Source of the DNA: Actinomycetes bacterium
Lineage (GTDB): Bacteria; Actinomycetota; Acidimicrobiia; Acidimicrobiales; JAJZXF01
DNA: 51,057 nucleotides
Direction: 5' to 3'
NCBI GenBank assembly: GCA_021802485.1
Contig: JAJZXF010000008.1
Coordinates: 1 to 51,057 of the forward strand
A model generated the notes under the pieces. The model saw only the letters and a list, made by a program, of their open reading frames with translations, did not search any database and was not told the DNA's origin. Position 1 is the stretch's first letter, and each line of letters begins with the position of its first letter. Positions 35,102 to 44,255 of this stretch are shown here, piece by piece. The position numbers were made by a program, and so were the translations under genes.

Positions 35102-35498
35102 GGCCGCCGGTATTTCGCTGCAACGAAGAGCGTAACTAGTTACACATCTTGCTCACTAGATGTGTGCTAAACTGCTCAACTTAGACATGTATCAGCTACG
35201 GGTCTTCGGTCGCATGATCGCTAGATCGGTCTCCACCCTGCAGCGTGAGTAACTCGAGTGGGTTGTGCCTGCGAAGGCACTCGGCTCTGTTGGCGGGGCG
35301 TCAAGCTAAGCGCGAGATCGCACCTGCTGTACGCTCAACCTCCGGCCCGAACCTGGCTTCGGCCAGCATCAAGCCGGTCCCATGTAGCGGAGCCGTTTCT
35401 GTCGCGAGAACCTGAGGCCGTATGCCTTCGGGTGACAAGATTCTGGAGAAGTTCTGAGGCGGTGATTTGGCCGATGATGACCTACTTCAGTAACAACG
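35102..35498. other. Upstream region of the glycosyltransferase-cys operon
   Basis: No gene is seen. It contains a 12-bp palindrome and an adjoining 8-bp inverted repeat at 35132-35165, then low-information sequence. Pieces near 35,400-35,498 may belong to the ISAzo13-like remnant that follows. Confidence 0.4.
35132..35165. promoter_or_regulatory. Adjacent palindromes upstream of the glycosyltransferase operon
   Basis: GTAACTAGTTAC (35132-35143) is a perfect palindrome. It overlaps ACACATCT (35142-35149), which pairs exactly with AGATGTGT (35158-35165) around an 8-base loop. AT-rich symmetric sites about 200 bases before a large operon are good candidates for a regulator's operator. A hairpin terminator is less likely because of low GC content and no U-run. 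Confidence 0.45.
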
Positions 35499-35627
35499 GT
35501 CGACGCCCACCTCATGAACGCCGAGTACACCACCGGGATCAAGGTCAGCGACAAGGAGATGAAGGACCTTTCGATCCGCCACTACGACATCCAGCCCAAT
35601 CGCAACTACACCACCAGTCCCAAGTGA
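35499..35627 (+). pseudogene. C-terminal remnant of an ISAzo13-like transposase
   Basis: The frame from 35499 to the TGA at 35627 reads VDAHLMNAEYTTGIKVSDKE, then MKDLSIRHYDIQPNRNYT. This matches the end of ISAzo13-family transposases (x-KVSxKEMxxLxIxxHxxxxxxNYT). Nothing of the rest of the protein is present upstream. Confidence 0.6.
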
Positions 35628-35922
35628 CCGGTCACCCGAAAGTGGCAGGTGGTGTTTGCGTCAGTCCTAAGGTGGCTATAGGTGCTGATCATACCGACTC
35701 CGGACCTGCGCAAAAAAACACCGTTCGCTACTGCATGTGCGCAAAGGCCGTCCAGCGGGCTCGTAACTCACAGACTGCTCTCATCGACTCCTCGGCGCGG
35801 TTGGAGTTCATGGTTGGCATCCTGGGTCTTCGAAACGGTACTGAACGACGCACTAGAACGACGAGTGTCGCTTTCGTGAGTCGCAGCAGACATCGCGGCA
35901 GTGTACGGGCGTTGGGCGAGCA
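35628..35922. other. Gene-free stretch before vapC
   Basis: No gene or clear repeat is seen. Plus-strand frames are open but lack start signals and domains. A run of seven A (35,711-35,717) is the only low-complexity feature. Confidence 0.35.
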
Positions 35923-36327
35923 CTATGTGGGGCTGGTTGTCTTAAGACCCAGTTGTTGAAGCGCGGTCAGCATACGCCGATCGTAAGTGACGACTTGGCC
36001 AAGGTCGGTGCCGACTAGCTGCGCGCTGGCAACGTGGATGGCGTCGAGCGTGCGAAGGTCGGTAGGCATGAGAACTCCAGCTGCGCGGAGGATCTTGTCA
36101 GTGACCCGGATCATGTCGATCCTGCCGAGCACGTCCCGGCCGCGGGCAAGTCCGACGTCACCTTCGTGCAGCAGGGCGCGCAGTACCTCGGCGCGAGCAA
36201 GGGAGCTGGAGACTAGCGGTCTTCGGCGGCGCAGATATCGCCGGAGCGCTGTGGACTCCGGCTCCTCGACTACGAGCTTAACGATCGCCGATGAGTCGAG
36301 ATAGGTCGCGGGGCCATCAGCGTTCAT
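35923..36327 (-). CDS. vapC: PIN-domain RNase toxin (VapC family)
   Basis: 134-residue PIN domain with the acidic metal site intact: D11 in YLDSSAIVKL, E47 in RAEVLRA, D95 in TLDAIHVA and D116 in TYDRRML. VapC toxins cut tRNA or rRNA when freed from their antitoxin. The start overlaps the 3' end of the upstream antitoxin gene by about 11 bases, the usual vapBC arrangement. The module looks complete and potentially active. It sits in a patch with a transposase remnant and repeat copy 3, so it was probably acquired. Confidence 0.88.
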   Translation of the reverse strand: MNADGPATYLDSSAIVKLVVEEPESTALRRYLRRRRPLVSSSLARAEVLRALLHEGDVGLARGRDVLGRIDMIRVTDKILRAAGVLMPTDLRTLDAIHVASAQLVGTDLGQVVTYDRRMLTALQQLGLKTTSPT

Positions 36328-36589
36328 GTTCTCGAAGGCGGGCCAGAACCCTTGAAGGTGGCTCGAGAGCTTGTGAAGGGAGTGGTGACGGGAGGTCCTC
36401 GAGGGTGCCGGTCGCGGCCTCGATGTCGCCAGCGAGCCGCATCCGCTGGAGCGGGTTCCCCTCGGGTAGGGGTGAGAGCAGGGCCACGGGCCGACCCCGA
36501 TCGGTGATCTCGATCGATTCCCCCCGTTCCACCTGTCGAAGCAGCTCGCTCGCCCGTTGTCGTAGCTCTCGGATCCCTACTGTCGGCAT
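36317..36589 (-). CDS. vapB: Phd/YefM-type antitoxin partner of VapC
   Basis: 90 residues beginning MPTVGIRELRQRASELLRQV, then ERGESIEITDRGRPVALLSP, the Phd/YefM DNA-binding fold. The C-terminal tail (from about residue 50) would wrap the toxin. ATG 36589 has no Shine-Dalgarno sequence. Instead TATAAG lies about nine bases upstream, so the mRNA may be leaderless. It overlaps vapC, and autorepression by the pair is expected. The longest repeat copy lies about 140 bases upstream. Confidence 0.88.
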   Translation of the reverse strand: MPTVGIRELRQRASELLRQVERGESIEITDRGRPVALLSPLPEGNPLQRMRLAGDIEAATGTLEDLPSPLPSQALEPPSRVLARLREHER

Positions 36590-36730
36590 ATGCTACTTAT
36601 AGCACATCTGGGACGACGGAAGCGAGGCTGTTCGAGACCACCCTTATCTGATCTGACTTCCGGCCAGGTGGTTCTGGTAGGTGAGTAAGCGGGCTTTGGC
36701 GCGGCATTGAGCAGAGGGCGCGAGAAAGAG
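36590..36730. promoter_or_regulatory. vapBC upstream region with candidate -10 box
   Basis: On the minus strand TATAAG precedes the vapB ATG by about nine bases; no good -35 hexamer is seen at standard spacing. The rest of this stretch shows no similarity to the other repeat copies. Confidence 0.35.
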
Positions 36731-37150
36731 TGTGCCTACAGAAGGAACGCGCTCGTTGGCTTCCGGGATCGCAAAGCGCTTGATGAGGGCTCTCGCAGAC
36801 GAGCGGCTCGTTGTCGCCAACGGGTATCCCCCGTGGTGCGAGACGTAGCGAAAAGGCTCGCCGTGGGGATCTCTTGTTGAGTGCCATCGGTATCGGTCCT
36901 CAAGAGCGGTAGCGGCGGGCGCTACGACAATGCCTGTAGGCGATCTAACAGATCGACGGCGTACCGATAAGGTCACCCAGATGAGACGCAGTCTTCGCGC
37001 CTTTTTGTCGGGGCTGGCTCGCTGGCGGGAGATTCCGCGTCGTTTCGGATGGGACTCCCGGGCCTAGTCGCCCCTTCTGTCGCCGCAAGGCGAGAACCTG
37101 GTCATGAAAGGGACGCAGCTTCCAGGAAATGTCAGCTGTTTTGAACCAGG
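36731..37150 (+). repeat. Interspersed repeat, copy 3 (long form)
   Basis: About 420 bp matching copy 2 (17,989-18,415, inverted) along its length and copy 1 (15,994-16,227) over its second half. It starts TGTGCCTACAGAAGG and ends GAACCAGG at 37143-37150. The reading frame conserved with copy 2 is broken here by a TAG. Its right end overlaps the last codons of ppx (stop at 37132). It lies between vapB and ppx. Confidence 0.85.
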
Positions 37151-38085
37151 CTGAGGACAATCCCGTCCAGGATGTCGGCCTCCGATACGAGGCACTCTTC
37201 GAAGCCGAGTGTGCGCATCGCGCTGACGAGGATAACTGCTCCTCCGATGATCACGTCGGCACGCGCTGGATCCATGCCTGGACGGGCTCTTCTTGAAGCG
37301 ACACTCTCGACCGCCATTTCCTCCAGAAGGGCGTTGACAACCTCGAGTGACAGAACGGCATGATGCACCCGGTCCCGTACGTATGTCTCCAATCCCTGGT
37401 GCACACTCGCTAATGTTGATACAGTACCCGCCAATGCAATAAGAGAAGGCGGACGTCGTTCAAGAGCGTCGAGGCGTAGCTCGCCCCTCGCACTTCTCAG
37501 CTGCCGAGTGGCCTCCGTCGCGGCCTCCTCCATCTCTGTAGTTTGTGGTGGGTCGTGGTGAAGAAACCGCTCGGCGAGCCGAACACAGCCTATATCCAAG
37601 GAGACGACTTCCAGGGGAAGGGCATCTCCAACTATGAGCTCCGTCGAGCCACCTCCGATATCGATCACGAGGTACGGTCCACTGCCGGATGGGAGATCGG
37701 AGGTTGCCCCGGCGAACGAGAGGGTGCCTTCCTCGTATCCCGACAGGAGCTCCGCTGCAAGCCCTGTTGAACGAAAGACAGCATCCAGGAACTGTCCGGA
37801 GTTCATCGCGTCACGCGCTGCTGAAGTGGCAACTAAACGGGCTCTCGCCACACCGAGGGTGTTCATCTCTTCCCGGTACGAGGCCAGAACGCCAGCGGTG
37901 CGTTCAATCGCTTCGTCGCTGAGCCGGCCGGTGGCGTCTACGCCTTCGCCAAGCCTGGTAATGCGGGTGCGGCGCGCCAGAGGGTTGCCGAAACGGTCTG
38001 CGACGAGAAGCCGGGTTGAGTTCGTGCCGCAGTCAAGAGCCGCCACGTTCGCCACGACATCGCTCTCTCGAGAGGCATTGCTCAC
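37132..38085 (-). CDS. ppx: Ppx/GppA phosphatase (exopolyphosphatase)
   Basis: 317-residue ASKHA-fold phosphatase that hydrolyses polyphosphate or pppGpp. The phosphate-1 loop is VAALDCGTNSTRLLV and the phosphate-2 loop is YLVIDIGGGSTELIVG, with LVATSAARDAMN between. The length matches the short actinobacterial form (Rv1026-like) found downstream of DUF501. The last codons (LVQNS, stop) lie inside the end of repeat copy 3, so the repeat may have supplied the present stop codon. It is the last gene of the mfd-to-ppx run. Confidence 0.92.
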   Translation of the reverse strand: MSNASRESDVVANVAALDCGTNSTRLLVADRFGNPLARRTRITRLGEGVDATGRLSDEAIERTAGVLASYREEMNTLGVARARLVATSAARDAMNSGQFLDAVFRSTGLAAELLSGYEEGTLSFAGATSDLPSGSGPYLVIDIGGGSTELIVGDALPLEVVSLDIGCVRLAERFLHHDPPQTTEMEEAATEATRQLRSARGELRLDALERRPPSLIALAGTVSTLASVHQGLETYVRDRVHHAVLSLEVVNALLEEMAVESVASRRARPGMDPARADVIIGGAVILVSAMRTLGFEECLVSEADILDGIVLSLVQNS

Positions 38086-38106
38086 GCCGGGCTCACGGCG
38101 AAGGGC

Positions 38107-38697
38107 TTACGGTGCCTGTACATCTTGAACGTCGTTGTCCGCCGTGAGAACTCGCTCTGGCTGCCCAGTGAGGCCGTTGTGGGAGAATGACCTGGAAGTG
38201 CCGATCTGGTCCGCCACCCATTGGCCGACCGGATCATCTCCGCCAGCTAGGTACCAGGCGAGGTGAGCGTGCAGGCACTTCACCCCAACCCTCGTTCCCC
38301 CGACGCCGCCTGAAGGCAGTGGCCCGGGATGCCCTTTCGGCAATGCTTGAGATCTCTCGTCGGCGTAACGCTGGTGGGCTTGTGCGAGTTCCAAGGGGTC
38401 CACGGCCGCGGCTGCGAGCCGCACACCCCCCCGAGCTTCGAGGCGGCTGACTGCCTCGCACAGTTCGGTGCTCGTCAACCACCAGCGGGTCGGCATCGGC
38501 GTGCCGTCATCGAGCAAGGGAGCATTGCGGATTACCATCGGAACCCCGCTGGCATCTCTTACCACCACGTCGAAGGTGCACCTCACCGGGCGCCCGATCA
38601 GGCGAGAAACCACCTCCACGTCGTCATGATCCGTATGATCATGAATTCCGCGGATACCGTCAGGTTGACGCAGATTGAGAGTGGTTGTTCGGCTCAT
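38107..38697 (-). CDS. DUF501 family protein
   Basis: About 196 residues from ATG 38697, with GGGGAG/GAAGG just upstream. DUF501 features are VVSRLIGRPVRCTFDVVVRD, NAPLLDDGTPMPTRWWLTST, AVSRLEARGGVRLA and GVKCLHAHLAWYLAGGDDPVG. The conserved VGVKCLHAH with nearby Cys and His residues hints at metal binding, but no function is established. The family is almost always between ftsB and ppx in Actinobacteria, as here. Confidence 0.88.
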   Translation of the reverse strand: MSRTTTLNLRQPDGIRGIHDHTDHDDVEVVSRLIGRPVRCTFDVVVRDASGVPMVIRNAPLLDDGTPMPTRWWLTSTELCEAVSRLEARGGVRLAAAAVDPLELAQAHQRYADERSQALPKGHPGPLPSGGVGGTRVGVKCLHAHLAWYLAGGDDPVGQWVADQIGTSRSFSHNGLTGQPERVLTADNDVQDVQAP

Positions 38698-39225
38698 TGT
38701 TGACCTTCTCCCCACGCAAGGAGGCGGCGGATTCCGACGTGTCTTGCCGGCTGTATTACCGGAGGCATTGCGACACCTCCAGTGCCGTAAGCGAACCGGC
38801 AATAGATGCTGGCGCAGAGATAGTTGTACCGTCTTCGGGCCGAGGTGCTCTATTGGAGCACCTGCTTGACATGCGATTGCAAATCCCTACCAACGAATGA
38901 CGGCCTAGGGGACGCGAACGCGGGACTCGTCGCAACTGCGCGTTGCATCTGGGGGCGCTCTCCGGCCCTCGCCAGCCTCTTGGGGCTGGGGTGCAATCGA
39001 GTACCGCTCTCACGAAGAGCATTACGTATCTCCACGAGGTCGAGGGTATCTCTGCCCACTTCGTGTGCCGCGCAGAGCCCGAGTAATGCCGAGAAAACGC
39101 CAATTTTGACAAACAATACTGCACATCTTCACTATTGCACAATCGTGTATTACGCGTGCCGATCTACGCCAACTCGGCTTGCTTGACCCAACGGCTCTAG
39201 CCGGGGCTTGCGCTTGCCGTTTCGG
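38698..39225. other. 530-bp spacer between ftsB and DUF501 genes
   Basis: In most actinobacteria these genes are close, so this gap is long. It holds an 8-bp perfect hairpin at 38843-38863. A minus-strand frame of 88 codons from TTG 39116 (MFVKIGVFSALLGLC...) has fair composition but no family and no ribosome binding site, so I do not call it a gene. It may contain a terminator and an internal promoter for DUF501-ppx. Confidence 0.4.
38843..38863 (-). terminator. Candidate terminator hairpin downstream of ftsB
   Basis: AGGTGCTC and GAGCACCT form a perfect 8-bp stem around a 5-base loop, about 360 bases downstream of the ftsB stop. There is no U-run, so termination is only a possibility. Confidence 0.3.
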
Positions 39226-40101
39226 TCAGCTCCGCCAGAACTCGAGATCGTGAAGAACGCGCGACCAATAGCCTGATGGCACGCGTCCATGCGCTGCATT
39301 TGTTGACGCTGCCTGGTGCGTAGCCGAGTTCGCAGTACCTGGGCCAGAGGTCGCGGGAGCACCTGAAGCACCAGTGTTGGCTGAAGTCGTGGCCGCACCC
39401 GCGATGCTTGTGACCCCCGATGGAGTCGTGGCGCTGGAGGACGAGGCTCCTCCTTTTCCAAGATCAAGAGATGGTGTCGCGGGTGTCGGAAGCCGCTTGG
39501 GGAGTGGTTCTTCGAGCTGGGACTGGCCTTTCGGCGGGATGACGAGGAACGAGCGTTGTCCCGGTTTGACCAAGTTGAAGTAGCGATGCGCAAGCGTTTC
39601 TATCGCGCCAGAGCTGTTCAGGGATGTGATTTGCTGACGCAGCCCGGCATTCTCGATGCTTACTGAGGAGAGCTGGGCGTTTGCGGTGGCAAGCTGGCGA
39701 TGTTGGGAGATCAAGTTCCCTATCGGGAAATCAGTGACCAGCAGCAGGACCGCAATTCCCACCGCAGCAACGGTGAAGACCGTTGCAAAGCCAAGGCCCG
39801 AACGGGCCCGTGCTGCTTCCTCCGTTTTGGCTGGTTTTGTCCTTGTTGGGGTTGGGGAGCGAGTGTTCCGGTGCTTGCCCGTGCTGGCGCCCCTCGTGGT
39901 GCCGGGTCCCCTTGTTGCAACGGGCGCTCTTGGTCGCCGACTGGGAGAGTCGGGTCCCCTTGCTGCAACGGGCGCTCTTGGCTTCCGACTGGGAGAGCCG
40001 GGTCCCCTTGTTGCAACGGGCGCTCTTGGCCGCCGGCTGCTGGCGCTCGCTCGCTGGGCGACACGAGCCGGTCGAGCTGAGAGTCGTTGCTGCGTTTTCA
40101 C
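39226..40101 (-). CDS. ftsB: FtsB/DivIC-type septum protein with repeat-rich N-terminus
   Basis: 291 residues; the core matches the septum-formation-initiator family. One membrane helix is FATVFTVAAVGIAVLLLVTD. A coiled coil follows (HRQLATANAQLSSVSIENAGLRQQ), then the GAIETLAHRYFNLVKPGQRSFLVIP block typical of actinobacterial FtsB. The cytoplasmic N-terminus is basic and Pro-rich, with three 16-residue repeats (SRRPRAPVATRGPGSP). The extracytoplasmic tail is long, Ser/Ala/Thr-rich and disordered. The start is GTG 40101, 39 bases after the eno stop. FtsB bridges FtsQ and FtsL in the divisome. Confidence 0.85.
   Translation of the reverse strand: MKTQQRLSARPARVAQRASASSRRPRAPVATRGPGSPSRKPRAPVAARGPDSPSRRPRAPVATRGPGTTRGASTGKHRNTRSPTPTRTKPAKTEEAARARSGLGFATVFTVAAVGIAVLLLVTDFPIGNLISQHRQLATANAQLSSVSIENAGLRQQITSLNSSGAIETLAHRYFNLVKPGQRSFLVIPPKGQSQLEEPLPKRLPTPATPSLDLGKGGASSSSATTPSGVTSIAGAATTSANTGASGAPATSGPGTANSATHQAASTNAAHGRVPSGYWSRVLHDLEFWRS
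39903..40046 (-). repeat. Three 48-bp tandem repeats in ftsB
   Basis: The units start at 39903, 39951 and 39999 with an exact 48-bp period, encoding SRRPRAPVATRGPGxx variants. High DNA identity indicates recent duplication. The encoded segment is strongly basic. Confidence 0.88.
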
Positions 40102-40140
40102 CGTCTTGAATGCTCTTTATGGGAAAAGGAAGAGCGCATG

Positions 40141-41466
<1,326 letters not shown>

Positions 41467-41582
41467 TCACATATCTTCTGGCAGCTCCTGTTGCGCATGT
41501 TGGCCAAGTTAGCACTGGTGAAGTCGATAGGCCAGGAATGCCCGAGCGGTACTCCACGCGCTGTTCACTGTGCACTGAAGGC

Positions 41583-43154
41583 TTAGCTACTGTCTTGTGT
41601 CGTTTCTAATGCCGTACCTTTCTGCGGTGAGGCGCCTTGAGATCGAGTGCGTCGGGGTCCGCTCGCGTTCCGCTCGGCTGCTTCTGCTCGTCTTCGAAGG
41701 TCACCTGCAGCCGCTCTGAGCGCTAGCTCAGGATCAACTCCAGCGCCTACAGCCAGAGCAGTGATCGCGAGCAATAAACTCCCGAGTGTTATTGACGCTC
41801 TATCAGGCGCGTGATCGATAATGTGCGCATTCATGCGCGTATCGGTAGGCGATTCGTTGGGCTCATCTATTGTAAGCGCCGTCGCTTTGGTGTTGTCGAT
41901 CGACTGGTCCGATGCCGTCAGCTGGTTCGGATCATCGAGTTCAGCCGCAAGCACGTCGGCGACGCTGTTCAGGACAGTCTGGGCCTTTCCGCGATCGGGC
42001 ACCAGCACCTCTTGGTATCCAATCGAGGCGCTTCTCCGGAGGATCTTTGCGGCATAGGAAAGTGCCGGGAGCGAACGCGGTATACCCTCCATGACGCTGG
42101 CACCATTCCTTTCCTCCTCCTTGATGCGTTCCCAGTTGACAGAAACATCCTCAGGTCTCGGCGCGCTGACATCAGAAAACACGTGAGGATGTCGCCTGAC
42201 TAGCTTATGGTACACATGTTCGGCAACATCAGCCATCGTGAACAGGCCTTCCTCAGCTGCTAGAACCGCATGGAACTGCACCTGAAACAGAAGGTCGCCC
42301 AGTTCTTCCTCAAGATGATCCACGGCATTGTCGCGCTCACCAAGCTCGTTGATAGCGTCGAGAACTTCATACGCCTCTTCGAGCAGGTGGGGTCGTAGGG
42401 ACTGATGGGTTTGGATGCGGTCCCACGGGCACTGCTCACGCAACACGCGTGCCAGCTCGCCGAGCCGTGCCAGCTCGGTGCCGATCGGCGGATTCAAGAC
42501 CGGAATAAACAGGGTCGTAAGATGATCGGGCTCGACATCCCTATCAAGGTTCTCCCAGGAGACCTCGTAGATTCGCTCGTCAGGGAGGCCGAGCCGGGAT
42601 AGGACCGTCACCCGAGTTCCGCTCGCAGGTTCAGCTGACAGCTTGACAGCGGACAGTATCTCTTCTGACCAGCACTGCCCAACGAGAAGGGGACCTCGAT
42701 CCTGAGCTGCATCGACCGGGAAAGAGCTTGCGTCAAGAATGCGCACTCCAGACGAGATCGGGTCAATCGCGAGACGATCCCATGCGAGATCAAGGAATGA
42801 GAGGGCCGGCTCCACCGTCACATCAACACGGGGGTCAGATCGCAGCAACTCCACTGAGCGTTCCGCGACCAGCGGAGAACCTGGGACTGCGAACATGACA
42901 TGACCAGCCTCGCGCGCTGCTCCGACAAGACTTTCGACCATGGACGCGTAGAGTTCTTCGAATGTCTCCGCCTTTTCGTAAAGGAAATCGAAGCTCTCGA
43001 TGTCTGCGAATTGAGTTGAGGCAGGATGACGCCTCGTTCGCAAGAAAGCACGAGGCGCACAATGCAGTGCATCCACCACACTGGGATGAGTCATAGCTGG
43101 CCCCGCGGGGCCCAAGCCGACTACTTGTACTCGTGAGGCGGTGTTGCGTGCGAT
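41583..43154 (-). CDS. mazG: MazG-family protein: tetrapyrrole-methylase-like domain + NTP pyrophosphohydrolase
   Basis: The N-terminal domain resembles the SAM-dependent tetrapyrrole methylases (as in B. subtilis YabN). It is followed by a MazG domain with RVLREQCPWDRIQTHQSLRP, LLEEAYEVLDAI, LEEELGDLLFQVQFHA and RRHPHVFSD, whose E-x2-E...E-x2-D residues bind magnesium. A second, weaker MazG-like segment lies near the C-terminus. The first TTG or ATG in frame (43115, 43091) would remove the essential first strand RVQVVGLGPAG. The only codon that fits is ATC at 43154, eight bases after GGGGAGG and just behind the foldase stop codon. An AUC start is therefore proposed; otherwise the start is TTG 43115. 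Likely role: clearing aberrant nucleotides. Confidence 0.85.
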   Translation of the reverse strand: MARNTASRVQVVGLGPAGPAMTHPSVVDALHCAPRAFLRTRRHPASTQFADIESFDFLYEKAETFEELYASMVESLVGAAREAGHVMFAVPGSPLVAERSVELLRSDPRVDVTVEPALSFLDLAWDRLAIDPISSGVRILDASSFPVDAAQDRGPLLVGQCWSEEILSAVKLSAEPASGTRVTVLSRLGLPDERIYEVSWENLDRDVEPDHLTTLFIPVLNPPIGTELARLGELARVLREQCPWDRIQTHQSLRPHLLEEAYEVLDAINELGERDNAVDHLEEELGDLLFQVQFHAVLAAEEGLFTMADVAEHVYHKLVRRHPHVFSDVSAPRPEDVSVNWERIKEEERNGASVMEGIPRSLPALSYAAKILRRSASIGYQEVLVPDRGKAQTVLNSVADVLAAELDDPNQLTASDQSIDNTKATALTIDEPNESPTDTRMNAHIIDHAPDRASITLGSLLLAITALAVGAGVDPELALRAAAGDLRRRAEAAERNASGPRRTRSQGASPQKGTALETTQDSS

Positions 43155-43162
43155 CTTACAGG

Positions 43163-43169
43163 CCTCCCC
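43163..43169 (-). promoter_or_regulatory. Strong Shine-Dalgarno before a non-standard mazG start
   Basis: GGGGAGG follows the upstream gene's TAA directly and precedes ATC (43154) by eight bases. No ATG, GTG or TTG occurs in the mazG frame near this site. It is the evidence for AUC initiation. Confidence 0.55.
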
Positions 43170-44255
43170 TTAGCCTGTCCCCGGGCTGCTTGACCCTTGT
43201 GATGGAGCCGTGCCGGACTGTGGTGCGGTGCTCTTCGGTAGCACACTCGCGCTGGGCGGGACTGGCGTTGTCAGTAGCTGTGGCCAGCGCCCGGTCCATG
43301 TTCCATAAAGCGGATTTATGCTTACTCGCGCTTTCTTCGCAAGCTGGCCAAGGAACGACGCCAGGATGGAGGATGACGAGCTGAGCTGCTGCTTTATCTG
43401 TACAACGGCTTTTGAAAATGGCTCGAGCTTACGAGATGTCGGCTGGGCGATCACCCATCCTGAGGGACCATTGCTTACCGGTTTGCTCACCCGACCAAGT
43501 GGAAGACTCGCAAGGGAAGGGGGGAGCTGGCTCTCGGGTATGCACGCGCTGAGGAGATGAAGGTGGTTCGCTGTAGCCACACTGGCCAGCTTCGCGCCCG
43601 GGCTGATATTCGCTCGGAGGTGCTTTGCGCCCCCTTGGGTTGGAAATGCCAAAGCGTCGAGACAGACGGTGACGAAGTGGGAGGGATGCGACCTGTAGTA
43701 CTTGCGTTCGGCAGAGGGGCGTGTTGCTGCCGAGGTCAGGCGGGTTATGAAGTAAGTGAGTTCCGCTTGAGCGCGCTCCTGGGCTACCTGGTACCAGCTT
43801 GGGAACGCGTCAAATACCGCTATTCCGCTAATCGTTGGGCACGATCGCGCACTGGAGGTACCAGCCGCTGGCGGCGAGGCACCGGAGCCGAGGGCGCTTG
43901 CGATGCTCTTACGAGCGCTTGCAAGCTCAGCGGTGCTCGGGCGAGCATGATGTCTTGAGGCATATTGATCAAGAAGCCGGAACAGGATGAGATTTCGCAG
44001 CTCGCTGGCCGCAAAAGAACTCGAGTAGCTGCCTACGCTAGCGCCTTGGATGGAAATGGGAGATGGACTCGACGCTTCTTGCTCGCAGATGAAGGCCCGG
44101 TTTGCTTTTATAGCCGCGAGGGCCGAAAAGAGGGTCTGTTTCCTGATTACGACGCCGTTTACCTTCGCAGCGTAGGGCACAGGGTAAAGCAGGTAGCCGA
44201 GTACCACCAAGCCTGCGACGATCAAGGTGACAATGATGAGTAAGGCATTTTTCAT
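43170..44255 (-). CDS. Membrane-anchored SurA-like peptidyl-prolyl isomerase/foldase
   Basis: 361 residues. It has an N-terminal membrane anchor [20 protein letters not shown], then YAAKVNGVVIRKQTLFSALA, the SurA_N/PrsA-type opening. A helical region (ELRNLILFRLLDQYASRHHA, STAELASARKSI) and a C-terminal segment resembling a degenerate parvulin domain (HFVTVCLDALAFP, LPLGRVSKPVSNGPSGWVIAQP) follow. The end is Ser/Pro-rich. Its ATG overlaps the mfd stop (ATGA). In this operon position other actinobacteria carry a lipoprotein or foldase gene. A chaperone role outside the membrane is likely; isomerase activity is uncertain. Confidence 0.75.
   Translation of the reverse strand: MKNALLIIVTLIVAGLVVLGYLLYPVPYAAKVNGVVIRKQTLFSALAAIKANRAFICEQEASSPSPISIQGASVGSYSSSFAASELRNLILFRLLDQYASRHHARPSTAELASARKSIASALGSGASPPAAGTSSARSCPTISGIAVFDAFPSWYQVAQERAQAELTYFITRLTSAATRPSAERKYYRSHPSHFVTVCLDALAFPTQGGAKHLRANISPGAKLASVATANHLHLLSACIPESQLPPSLASLPLGRVSKPVSNGPSGWVIAQPTSRKLEPFSKAVVQIKQQLSSSSSILASFLGQLAKKARVSINPLYGTWTGRWPQLLTTPVPPSASVLPKSTAPQSGTAPSQGSSSPGTG

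Noticed and set aside
38850-39116. 88-codon minus-strand frame between ftsB and the DUF501 gene
   Set aside because: Only a TTG start without Shine-Dalgarno, no family resemblance; kept as a note in the spacer entry.
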